NCBI RefSeq assembly: GCF_020740795.1
Contig: NC_067284.1
Coordinates: 96,897,440 to 96,961,439, forward strand
DNA: 64,000 bases
DNA from: Apus apus
Taxonomy: Eukaryota > Chordata > Aves > Apodiformes > Apodidae
Reading direction: 5' to 3'
The translations under genes were made by a program, and so were the position numbers. How positions within the stretch are numbered: position 1 is the first letter of the stretch; every line of letters starts with the position of its first letter. The notes below the pieces were generated by a model that saw only the letters and a program-made list of their open reading frames with translations, made no database searches and was not told where the DNA came from. Of this stretch, positions 1 through 11,400 are shown in pieces.

Positions 1-177
1 GATGGAAGCTTGAAGAGCAGCAGAGAAGAGGCCAGGACTGCTCAGAGCTCTTTAGTGGCTTTTAAAGAGCAAATTGCTACCCTTCTTAGCAGTGGATCTG
101 CAATAGTTAAACCTTCCGAGAAGGCTATTTTGGAGAGGATCCAAGAACTGAATTGCAAAGAGGAAAGTAAAGAAGTA
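1..177 (+). CDS. CCDC170: CCDC170, internal coding exon (5' end outside window)
   Basis: The first base of the window is already inside an open frame of 59 codons (reading DGSLKSSREEA at the start) that ends at GTA followed by the donor GTAAGT at 178. The residues are rich in E, K, Q, S and L, as in a coiled coil. They join in phase 0 to the exon at 3870. The identification rests on the joined C-terminal protein, which I recognise from memory as CCDC170 (human protein about 715 residues), a coiled-coil protein reported to stabilise Golgi-associated microtubules. The exon's own acceptor is not visible, so it may begin before base 1. The sequence GTAGTAAGT gives two donors three bases apart, so one valine codon may be optional. 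The Met at base 10 is internal and not a start. Confidence 0.88.
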
Positions 178-3100
178 GTAAGTCATCAACTAGTGCAATG
201 GTCCAATGTGTGTATTTATTGTCTTTAGTTTTTTTTTTTAAATTTCATTCATCTTATTGATCTGAGATAATAGATTAAAAGTATCTATATTTTATCAAGT
301 AGGAATAAGTCAGAAATGAAATTCATAATATATGCTGTTAATGAGAAAATACATGGACGGTTAAGACACGTTGAGACATGAAATGTGGTTTCAGTGCTAC
401 TTAGTGGACGTGAAAAGTGGCTGCGTGGTCACTATGATTTAGTGAAACACATGAGCAAATAGGGACTGGCTGCTACAGTAATGACTTCAAGAAGTGACTG
501 GTTTCTCCAAGTAGATGTAATTGATGAATTGCCCCAGAAAACTCCTTCCCCTTCAAATCTCCAAACCTGCACTCAAAATGAAAAATGTAGTTTTTACACT
601 CAAAACATTGTTAAAACTGTAACTGTTCACCATCTAGGAGAAAGGCAATAGGAAAGCAGCTGAATATTCTAATGCTCTGGCTCCAAGGGATTTGGCTGCT
701 GGTGTTTGCATGTACAGATAGAGAAGGGACAGCTCAGGAGGAAGGTGAGCCAGAATACAGTCTTACCTATATCAGTATCCTGACACTGCACTGAAGTTTC
801 TCACTTACTTCTATGGGCATGTACTAATTTTGTCAGCAAGGACTATTATTTAATTAAAAGTCACATACTTAATGAAAAGCTGTTTTCACTGAAAGTAACC
901 TCTGTGTTCTTGCCAGATTTTAAGATTCTAGCATCTCCTGCTCATTTGATAGTTTTTTACATTAGCAAATGTTTTTGTATTCGGTCTAAAATCGGAAAGA
1001 TCTCTTGAAAGTATCTTAGTGCATTTAGATCAAGTGTTTTTTAAAAAATAAAAAATAGCTCCCCTATACCTTAGTTTGAGAGTCAGTATGCCAAATCTTA
1101 ATGAAAACAAGCCTTGCGAAAATTATTAACATCTGAAAGTGATCTGCTAAATTGGAAGTGTGGTAGCAGCTTTTTAATAGATAGTTTCACCACATGTCAT
1201 GGAGTATTGTTTCCATTTAAAAAGTCTTTCAAATTGCAATCTGATGAGTATTTCATGTGCATACCTGTTCTGATTTAGTACTAGAAGCTTTCTTTTAGCT
1301 CATGTATTTAATTATTGTGTACACTAGCTGAACTGGGAAAATGTCTTTACTGCTGCACGTGCACCTGTCAGTTAGAGCAGTGAAAAATTTAAATTTTAAA
1401 ATGTCTGTGGGAAAACTACTCACGGCATCTGCTATAGTCAAATTTTCTGTGAAATATGAAATGCTCTTGAAAATTATGTCTCCTGATTATGGTGGTTTTG
1501 GTATCTGAAAGGCATCTGAATTAGTCATAGTCTGTATATTAGACTTGAGGTAGGAACAGCTGATCTGATTGTAGATTGTCTTTCCAGGTTTTGTCATTGC
1601 ATATAGATTGTTAAATGCCAGAACTGATGAGGCTTTACTCCTGCTCCCATTAAAATCTCCTGTTGTTTCTTAATGACTTTTATGGCAATGTCATAAATGC
1701 ATATTTAGTGGTGGGGATTTATCCACTTTATCCTCAAAATAATTGAGTAAAAAATAATTTGGGAAATTAAATTAAACACTGATAAAAGCAGAGTAATATG
1801 CATACTGACTTAGGGCTGACCAAGAAAACCCCAACTAACTAGAATGTGAGAAATTTTTAGGTAAAAAGTTGAGAAGCAAGTGAAAACCATAATTATGCCA
1901 CTGGTTGCTGCATTCTCAGGAGCACACAGTTGTGGTGATTTCTTCAAAAAGTACCAGAACAATACCAAACCAGAACAAGACAAGTTATTAATTGTCAAGG
2001 TAATAAGAAGATTAATATATGTAGCTGTTATGCTGGAAAAAAAGGAAAAAAAAAGCCATTGTGATGTGATTTGTCACTTCATCCTACATGGGGCTTTTTT
2101 TGCACTTGTGCTGAGCCCACCACGTGCCTGTCTCTGTGACATCTTGGCTGTTGAGGGAAATGCCCCACTGACTGCACAGCTGTAGCCTGCTTTCTGTTCT
2201 GTGCTGTGGGGCTGGGCCTGGTGCTTGAACATGCTTTCTTCTTAGCACAAGAGAAAAAAAAAAGTTCAGGAAGATTTTACTGAGGATTATTTAGTTGTAG
2301 CAGAGAGGAACCCTGCTGTCCCTGAGGTAGGTCCTGCCTCTGGAAATGAGTTATTTGCAGATCGTGTTAACACAAGAAATGTCTTTGTTTGAATTATCTG
2401 GTAGCCACATTAACATAAAAAGTTGGAAGTAGTTTTTTGCAGACTGGTCAAGCTGCACAGGTTGTTGGTACAGGAAATTGTGAAGGTCAGAAGTGCAGGA
2501 CCAAAAATGCAGCCTTTGTAATTTGCTGGATACAGGCATGGGTGGGTAATAAGGGTGCAACTCTATTTTAGGAAATCCCTACATTGTTGATTGTCCCTAA
2601 GCCAAAAATGAAGGTTACTCCAGGATGCTTCCAGGCTCTGGAAGATAAATTGACAGCTTGGTGGTTTTGTGGTCTTACCTTCTCCCTCACCTTATCATGC
2701 TTATTGACCTTTGAGGCCTGTAAAAGCCCCACACAGCTGGGCTGTGCCCAGAGCTTACAGGGGCTCCGAGTTCTCTGGCAGCGGTGGGTCTCTGTGGGCA
2801 CAAGTTACTGAAAGCTTTTTTTTTCCTGCTGAGTGTTGTGATGCAGAAAAGCATAAAATCTGTGTGTGGGTTCTTGCAGTTTTATTATTGTTTAGTGTTG
2901 TGTACCACTGTATGAACAGCAGTAACTTCTCCCTGTTTTTTTAGGCAGGTTGGGTGCAAACTATTGTTTGTATTTAATTGCAGTCTAAGTTGGAAACCTT
3001 TCTGTGGGATTAAAATTAACTGCTTGGAGATTAATGTCTGAGCACTGAGTTAAAATGGAACATAATTAATTACATAACCAGATAATTATATGACAGTAAG

Positions 3101-3869
3101 AAGAGAGGAAAGAAAGAGAGCAAAGCAAGGCGCTTTTTGGAACCGTATTTCAGTATTTGGCAATGATGTAATCAGATGTTTTCAGACATTTAATTTATAA
3201 GTAGTTTACAACTTAAAATCCATTACATTATATGTAGGCGTTGCAAAGTTAGCAGTGTAGAGCTAGAAGTGTGTTCAGGATTTGTAGTCTGGTTTCTTGT
3301 TAGAAGATTTCATCCTTTTAGCCTTGGGCTTTGGCTAGATTACATAATTTATTTTATTTTCCCCCAAGTATTTTAGTTAAAACACTCTTTTACAGTTAAC
3401 AGTTGGGAAGCAGTCCTCTGAGACTTAGTTATCAATTTCTACATTCTCACCTACGTGCTGCGTGTATTTTCTGAATCATTCTTACCTGTTTTTTCCACTC
3501 AGGTCCTTGATAGACTAGTGATTTTATTGGCTTATTTTAAAGAATTGCCAGGTATTGCTGATTTGCTAGCACCTTTGGTAAATTTGTATCTAAATTAGTT
3601 CATAGTAATTTTTTATAGATATTATCTCCTTTTAGTTAGTTGACTCATCTTAAATAGAGTTTCTGTTGTTTGCTTTTGTGTGTCTCACATCACCACTTCT
3701 GCAGTTTTCTCCTGATGGTTACAGCAGAATTTATATTTTTAAAGGTATGCATATTAAAGATAGATATTTTACTCTCTTTTTAGTAATTTGAGGATGTATC
3801 TGTCATGTCTTTCTAACATCACCCCCCTTGCCTAACCTCATATGTTTTGTTGGTTTGCTTGCTCCCTAG
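178..3869 (+). other. CCDC170 intron (3.7 kb)
   Basis: GT-AG intron with donor GTAAGT and acceptor TCCCTAG just before 3870. It is AT-rich. The short open frames inside it (for example 1880-2185 and 2584-2944 on +) have no recognisable protein and no splice context, and I treat them as chance. I see no transposable element in it that I can name. Confidence 0.8.
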
Positions 3870-4070
3870 ATGATATCTCAACTTGAAACCCAAGTAGCTC
3901 AATTGACCGAAGCTTTGGAAAATCAGACCAGATTGTACCAAGAAGCTCTGCAGAGGAGCAGGAAAGCTGAAAAATGTTCTGAGACTTTCCAGGATCAACT
4001 GAAACACTTGGAAGAGGAATTACTGTCTGCAGATCTGATTCAAGATGGTTTGAAGCTTGAGAAAACAAAA
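3870..4070 (+). CDS. CCDC170: CCDC170, coiled-coil exon
   Basis: 67 codons (201 bp) from acceptor CCCTAG to donor GTAGTT, phase 0 at both ends. It begins MISQLETQVAQLTEALENQ and shows a clear heptad pattern of I/L/V with E, Q and K, as expected for a long parallel coiled coil. The donor AAAA|GTAGTT is weaker than the others in the gene, and the frame stays open 63 codons into the intron, to a stop at 4260-4262. Intron retention would therefore give a truncated protein. The exon end is chosen because LEKTK joins in frame to YLKFLEQ of the next exon, as I recall it in the mammalian protein. The Met at 3870 is an internal residue. Confidence 0.9.
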
Positions 4071-5638
4071 GTAGTTGCACGCATTATTTTATTTTGCATA
4101 AAAGTCACTAAAGACAGAGATAGAGCTGATTGTATTGCATTGATCAGCTGGAGTATTACTCACAGTTCTGCAATTAATGCAAATGAGCAAAGTCAGTCAT
4201 ATCATGTGGGGTGTAGTAATATCTTGTCTTTGGCCAGCAATTTTAGTTTGAAAAATAGTTAGGCTTGTGAGTTCAAAGTTCATTTAGTGTGAAATAAGCT
4301 GATTAAAAGAAGATTCTGTAAAAACATCAGAAGTCTTTCAAGGACTTTCTGATCTCAAAATTTTCTCTGATCTTGCTGTCTTTCTCTAATGTATCAGCTG
4401 GTCTGCAATCTCTTGTGATCTTGCAGTACTTGATTCTTTTAATTCCTTAGACTCTTGAGGCTACCAGGGTTTTTTTATTAATTGTATAAATGATAACACT
4501 GTTAGTCTATAACACATCCATGTACTAAGGGTTTGAAAAATGACATAGTAACTGGAAAGCTAAACCAGTCATCCAATACAGCTAAGACAGACAAAGTTAT
4601 AGCATGTTTCCAGGCCAACATTGACAATTAGACAGTTGTATTTACAAAGAATCAACAATTTGGTGCTCTCTCTTTTGCATTAGACTATGGTACAATAACT
4701 TCAATGAATGAAGCATGCACTACACTGGGAGCAAACCAGAAAATGGAGCTGTTCCTTCCCCTCTGCTTTCTCTGTGAAGAGCATGTGGACCTAGTTTCTT
4801 AATTTATCTTTTGGTTTTACTGCAATAAAGAGATTTTTACAACTATTTTTTCTGTTAATGAACAAATACAGTGCTTTCTTCTGCTGCTGTTTCAAACTTT
4901 TTGAAACAGAAGCATCATGAAACTTAAATATATTCTTATGTTGTATTGTTTTGGGCTCAAGCAACAGTTACAGAACTGGTTTCTTTGGTTTATTTTTTTT
5001 TTCTTTGTTGCTTCTTTGCAAATATTATGACCTGCAGCAGAAATAAGAGAAAAAAAAGGCAAACATAGTTCTTAGTGAGAAGGAGAGCTTTGGGTTTTGC
5101 AAGAGAAGCTATTTGAGATCAGGGAACTAATGCAATTTTTAAAGAGCTAGCAGGACAGAAGAAGGAAAATCCAGAATAAGTAATACTTGATATCTATATG
5201 TTTTCACATAAGTAAATCAGATGAAGATGCAATCAGTTGGGATGTAGCTGTCCTTTCTAACTTCTGCCTGCCAATGCATGTTGGTGGAAAGCAGCAGAGC
5301 CACAGAGGGGAACTGGAGTCAGAAATGGACACACATACCTAATGTTTTTTTTCCTTCAGTGGAGCAAACAACAATCTGGTCTTGCTAAGAACATAAATAC
5401 AGTAGGTCCAGGGATTTATGAACAACCTTAATGTTGACTAAAAAAGGACAAATGGAGAATTTGCAGTTATGTCAGCAGTGAGTACTACAAACAGCCTTTC
5501 AGTATATTTGTTGGGGATAGTGGACTCGGCTCTGTATAGTTGGTTGCTAGTGTAGGGGGAATTGCTTTTAAATTGTACTTCAGGACTTCTAATGAAGTTT
5601 TATTACTCTTTTCCTCACTTTCCCACATCTTATCTTAG
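4071..5638 (+). other. CCDC170 intron (1.6 kb)
   Basis: GT-AG intron with acceptor TATCTTAG before 5639. It is AT-rich. A small inverted repeat lies near 4,890-4,915 (TGTTTCAAA and TTTGAAACA around a short loop). No gene or nameable repeat was seen. Confidence 0.8.
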
Positions 5639-5812
5639 TATCTGAAATTTCTGGAGCAACTTAATGAGAAGATGAAGCTGGATAGCCTAGCAGCAGAGGT
5701 TGGATTTGATATGAATGTGGATGCGATTCTAGCCCGAGTAGAGCAGTTAGTGAAACTGGAAGGTGATGCAGTGATTGAAAACAAGACGATGGCATATAGC
5801 CTAAGAAGGAAG
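5639..5812 (+). CDS. CCDC170: CCDC170, coiled-coil exon
   Basis: 58 codons (174 bp) from acceptor CTTAG to donor AAG|GTAGGC, phase 0 at both ends. It starts YLKFLEQLNEKMKLD and includes the segment GFDMNVDAILARVEQL, which is one of the most recognisable parts of CCDC170. It then reads VIENKTMAYSLRRK into the splice site. The helix-forming composition continues the coiled coil. Frame and both splice sites agree, and nothing in it is broken. Confidence 0.92.
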
Positions 5813-7027
5813 GTAGGCAAAAAAGACATGCTGTTATTGTTTGTTTCAAAGAGAAACATTGTTATGGCTGTTTATCTGTAGCGGCTTACTAGAGGCAGCA
5901 GATCGGAGCTTCATATGTGTATGAGGAATGTCAAAGATGTTTGTTACGTAAAAAGAAAAATGTTTGCAAGCTGTGCAGACTGCATTTTAAACCAAACAAA
6001 ACCACCTGTCCCTTAAATATGTGATGGTCCTTTTCACAGTTTCTTAAATAAATACATAAAGTGATGAATGTTTATGTATCTGTACATGTCTACTTTTTAA
6101 TATACATAATATACTTCTGTAAACAACTACTGTAAATATTTTAAAGGATCTGCTTGGAAGGAGGGTATCTTACACAAACTTATCTAGAATCTGGTAGGAT
6201 TTTTGTTGTGCTTCACCAAGAATTTCAACATTTCCAGCAAAAACTGTGCTCCTTTAGGAACAAACCTGTTTAAAGTTGGTCAGGCACACTACGTCATCCT
6301 GTTAAGACAAAATGAAATCTTTTAGGCTTATCAGAATGGTTTAGAGCTTAAAAATAGGTCTGGTTAAAGTTTAAAACAACATTGAATTTTTTCTGGAAGC
6401 AACTGCATCTCTAGCAGGGAGTATAGTATGTATATGTATATTAATACTTCTCAGATGTTCCAGAGCAAAGCCTGGCAGCTCAGATGAGGTAATCTGAGAA
6501 CAGGTGCTCCCTGTGCATCAAAATTACAAAACTGTGCTGCTGGATCTTGTACTGGAGCAATGGATGTTTGCTTATTTCTATATGTTGGTTCTCCTCCTTG
6601 CACACTAGCCTTAATTAACAGTTTAAAGATTGAAATACCTTAAACTACCACCAATGAAACTACTGTTTAATGACTCTCTCTTAGCTCTTGCATTTGACTT
6701 TAGACAATCTCAGATGTTACGAATTATGCCCAAGTATTTATGTTCAAATAGGGTGAAGTTTGTATGTAAATTAATTCTAAAAGTTGATGCACAAATTCAG
6801 GAATGGAGAAGCACAATGAATTGGTAATACAAGGTACCGGGTTAGTGTATAGATGTTTATACTACTTTACAAAGTTTTCAAGAGAGGAATAGGAGTTCAG
6901 GTTAAATATGCAACACAGGGATTAAATTTACAAAACAATCTGTGTAGTCCTATTTTTTTCACTGTTGTTTTTTTTGTTTGTTTTGTTTGGCTTTTTTTAA
7001 AATATTTTCTTATGTTTAAAAAACTAG
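5813..7027 (+). other. CCDC170 intron (1.2 kb)
   Basis: GT-AG intron ending in a T-rich tract (about 6,950-7,010) and AAACTAG before 7028. No gene or nameable repeat was seen. Confidence 0.8.
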
Positions 7028-7270
7028 TTGAAGACGCAGAAAGAAAAACTTGAAAGCAAAGAGCTGCACATGAACCTTCTCCGGCAGAAAATAACCCAGC
7101 TGGAAGAAGAGAAGCAAGTAAGGACTGCCTTAATGTCGGAGAGGGACGAGGCCAATCTCACTGTCAGAAAGTTACATAAGATGATGGAGAGGTTACAGAA
7201 ACAGCTTGATCTGGCAAGGGAAACCAACACTGATCTCAAAGCCAAGCTGTCTGAAACCAATGAACTTAAG
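7028..7270 (+). CDS. CCDC170: CCDC170, coiled-coil exon
   Basis: 81 codons (243 bp) from acceptor AACTAG to donor AAG|GTGAGT, phase 0 at both ends. It reads LKTQKEKLESKELHMNLLRQ at the start, then a run of heptads through ITQLEEEKQ and MMERLQKQLDL, and ends ETNELK. It is strongly charged and lacks Pro and Trp, as expected for an uninterrupted coiled coil. The exon is intact and joins in frame to both neighbours. Confidence 0.93.
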
Positions 7271-8184
7271 GTGAGTTAAAAGTTTACATTTGTGCCTCTG
7301 TCCATTTTTCTATTCAAATTGAATACAGCTGGAGTTCATTTACAATAAATGTGTTCATGAAGAACTGCCCAAATCCATCTAGGGGAGGGAAGCAAATATA
7401 ATATTACAATGTTTTGGGTATTTTGCAATTTGTCGTGGTATATAAAGTAGTATCTGTAAAACACTAAATTTTCAGGCTACTGTAAGAAAAATGCAACACA
7501 TGCATTCCTTCCTTTCCTGTCCGTATGGCTGTAATATTGTATTTTCTCATAAATTGCTTAAACAAGACCTGTCTATTCTGCCTGCTAAGTATGAGGAGGA
7601 AAAAAAGGTTGGTTTTTTTTTTTCACATAGAACAAGCATGATGCTAAATTTTCCTTATTCCTGTGTTTTATTTTATACTGCATCAGTAATATATTACCTG
7701 CTTTAACTCAGGTGAAAACAAGTAGCTTGAGGTCATTGGTAGCTTGCCACCCCTGGAAGAAAGGAAGATTGATTTTACATGAGTTTTGTGTCTTGTGGCT
7801 GATGGAGTGAAATAGATAAGCAGGTGCATTTTCCAGCAGAAGGATTTTTACCAGCAAAACACTTGCTAACTCTTTCGTACTGTTTTTCCAGGGTCTAGCT
7901 GAGTCAACTCTCACTGTGGATTTTTGTCTGTCTAGTTACCTTTCTTCACAAAACCTGTAGAGAATTAACTGTCTTTGAAACAAAATTGTTTTTGTTATTT
8001 GAGTCGGAAGTGGCCAGTTTGCTTTAATAACTTCAGTTCATATGTACATGTGATTTCACTAGGAAGCCAGAAGAAACCACATCACGTTACTTACTCATGA
8101 TTACTCTTCATGATTCTTTGTTATATTCATTATTTGTGTTAGATGAAAAAGTGTGACAAATGTAACATTACTTCATTATTGCAG
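7271..8184 (+). other. CCDC170 intron (0.9 kb)
   Basis: GT-AG intron from GTGAGT to TTATTGCAG. It is AT-rich, with a run of T at about 7,613-7,622. No gene seen. Confidence 0.8.
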
Positions 8185-8421
8185 ATTAAAACTTTGGAGC
8201 AGAGCAGAACAATAGAAGAACTCAGTAAGTCTCAAGGCAGATTGGAAGGAATGAAAGAAAAGGCTGAGAAACAACTCACCTCTGTCAAATCAGAACTTCT
8301 TTTAAAGGAGCGTAAGGCTACTGAAGAAAAAGAGAAAAACAAAAAAATGTTAGAATCAGTTACCAGTGAGATGAAGGTGCTTAAAACAACCCTTGCAGAA
8401 TTAGAAAAAAGAGAGAGACAG
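8185..8421 (+). CDS. CCDC170: CCDC170, coiled-coil exon
   Basis: 79 codons (237 bp) from acceptor ATTGCAG to donor CAG|GTAGGT, phase 0 at both ends. It reads IKTLEQSRTIEELSKSQGRL at the start and continues as a very Lys/Glu-rich heptad helix through EKAEKQLTSVKSELL to LAELEKRERQ. An open frame extends upstream to 8143, but the acceptor and the join to the previous exon (NELK|IKTLEQ) show that the coding part starts at 8185. Confidence 0.92.
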
Positions 8422-11400
8422 GTAGGTGTATAGATATTTTGTAAGTGCTAGCTATCACTTACAATTTAAGAATTACATTATATAAATATATATATATATA
8501 ACTTATAATTTAAGAATTTTTGGCTGTGCTGAAAACATCTGTGAACATTGTTAAATAAGGAAATGTTAGCTCACATTTGTGAGCTGGTGTGCCAGTTGTG
8601 ATTCTGAGAGGCAAAGCTATACTTCAAATCATATGTTTATGGGAATGAATAATAAGTATAGGCATTGTTTTCTTTGTTCATTGCAAAATAGCACATCACC
8701 TTTTGGAGAAGCTTTAAAATCCTAGTATCTTTTTAAGTTATGTTTTTTTTCCCTGCGTATCTTAGGTATAAAAATTACATGTTGCCATATATAAGCCATA
8801 AATTCAAGAATGTTGGAAAAGATCAGAAAATTGAAAAAAAACCCTTCAACAACCCCAAAACAAAGCAGACTTACTGTTGAATGTAACTATTTTGGATTGA
8901 TTTATGACATATAACTTTGTTAAAGTTTAGATAAGAAAAATCTTTGTAGTAACTCACCTTGGAGATGGCATAAGGAGTTTGTGGGAAACACATCAGTGAA
9001 TGTGTTACATTTTAAATAAAAAAAATTGTGAGGTATATATGTAAATGCCCTGCATATTATGTTTTGTAGCATTATCTTTGGAAGCCAATGGGATACTTCT
9101 TTAAAGTAAACAGTGTGTAATTATAAATTCCTTATTTTAATCACTTAGAACTTTGTTAATTTTTCTAGATAAAACTTTTTTATTATGTATTTGACTTAGC
9201 AATGACTCTGAATGAAATGTAAGAATGCTATTTAAAAAAATGAATCTAGAAAAATGTTTTGCTCACATGAGAAAAAGAAACCCAAACAACTTGAGAATCT
9301 TTCTTCCTGGAAGGGTTTAGCACTGCTTTGTTTTATGATGAAGGTTAGAAATTTGTCAAGAAAATTTAATTTCTTCATATGTCTCATGAGGAAACAAAGC
9401 ATCCTGCACAGAGAAAGGTATGGCTTGATAAAAACACACAAGTGTTGAATTTTTTCTGAACCTAAGGTTTTTCAAGCCACTTGAATATTGCTGCAATGTT
9501 CTTTGGCCAAATTTGAAGAACATGGAAGAAGTGAAGTAAGTGGGCTACAAAGATCAGAATGCTCAAGCACAGCAAAGCACTAGTTCTTGAGCTTTCTGGG
9601 TGAGCGAAAGAAAAATATCAGCTTATAATTCACTAGCATCCAGAATCATCTGCATCACAGGAATGTTTCAAACACCTGCAGGTAGAACTGTGCTGCTACA
9701 CTGGAAGCAAAGTTGTTTGCAAAACTCATGCCTGGAAGTTGTGCAGTGCTGATTAGTAGTAATGGCATTTTGAGAATATGAGAATTGCCAGTAATATTGA
9801 TAGCATACTCTGCTAAATCAGAGAATTAATTCTAAACTCTCTGTCTAATTAATATGTGAGAGTTTTCTCCCAAACCATTACCCAAGGAGGATTCCTTCCT
9901 TATCCCCAGCCCTGTGTAGTTTTTCACCTGCTTTGAACTCACTCATCTTTCTTCTTGGGGAAACTAAGCAAGACCAGACTTCTCTCACTCTCTGTAAGAG
10001 CTAGTGAATGCAGATGTTAAATACTTCTCTGAGCATGTGTGTATATATTTATTCTGCATATAAGCACAGCCATGTCAACTGTGTGTGTATGCATGTTAAG
10101 AAAACTACCAGAAACTGAAATTACCGTTACCCGGTGGAGTTGCTGATGTGGCCAGATTGACAGCCTTTACATGTATTGGCATGGATTTTTCATACATATA
10201 CTCTGCTTGCCATGGATATCACTTTGTGTAACATTAAATAGCATCTTAATGTTGCATGGCTATGTCACATGTCTTGTGATCATCAAAAAGGCAGAACATA
10301 ACCATGTGATCATCTAAAAGGCAGAACATAACCACGTGAAGTCAGAAGTTAAGACTGGATTGAAAATTTTAGATGAACTCGTAATTGGGATTTAACACAG
10401 TGTTTCTGGTTGTTCTTTGCTCTTTAGATTAGTATTTCCTACTAAGTTTAAGAAGAAAAAAAAAGCTTTGGCATTTTTGTGGTTTTTTCCTTTTTTTTTT
10501 TCCTTTTTATAAATTTATTTTTTTTTTAGGAGAATGCACAGAATCAAAGTATCTGAATTGTTAGAAGTGAAGCCCTGTAAGAAGGGTGTAATATCACTGC
10601 CAGTCTGCTTTCCGATGATTAACAATAGTCTCTGGTGACTGTAGCAAATAACAGTGAAGTGTGGATGTTCTTGGGATTCTTGAGTAGACATATGAAACCC
10701 TTAAAAAAAATGGTGTTCAAAGCATTATTAAATTATACTGCTATATGGGAACAGTCAAAAACTAGAATAGATACATAGCAGCAAATTAGTTGTATACATT
10801 GAAGTTTTACAAGAGTAAGTTTACAGATATCCCTACTGGATTTCCTCTGTCTGAGGGGTGAACAGAAAACCTTCCTGACTTCAGAGATCATTATTGCATA
10901 TTTCTGAATATAAATAAATATCAGCATAGCTGGTGTTCATTTTAATAAAGCTAGGTAAAGAATATGCAAAATGACTAATGAGAAAAGGATGTTCACTCCT
11001 GTGACTATTGCAGTCAACTGCAGATTAAAATTGGAATATATTTTATTTTTATATCAATTTAACTCAAGTCCTTATTTGCACCACTACTTGGAGTAAGAAT
11101 GTAATTGTCAATATTTTGGTTGAGTTTTTGATGGTTTTGTTGTAAGGATTTTTTCCCATCTTAGTTTCCTTTTTTTTTTCTTTTCTTTGTATTGGAATAA
11201 GACCCTTTTCCTCCTAATATCATGGGTTAATGCTTTAAATTGCATTCCTTTCCTCTCTTTTACTTCAGATAATTTTGCTCACTGGATGGGATGTACAAAG
11301 AAAATTTGTCATGAGTACTTACTGCTGTAGCAAACCTTTGGTTTTGAGTCTTCAGTGATGTTTGTCTTTTATTATTTATCTCCTTTACTTCTGATTGTGA

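Noticed and set aside
8470..8515. Repeated TAAGAATT around an AT run as a possible CRISPR-like or IS end
   Set aside because: This is a simple AT-rich direct repeat in a vertebrate intron, with no spacer series and no transposase.
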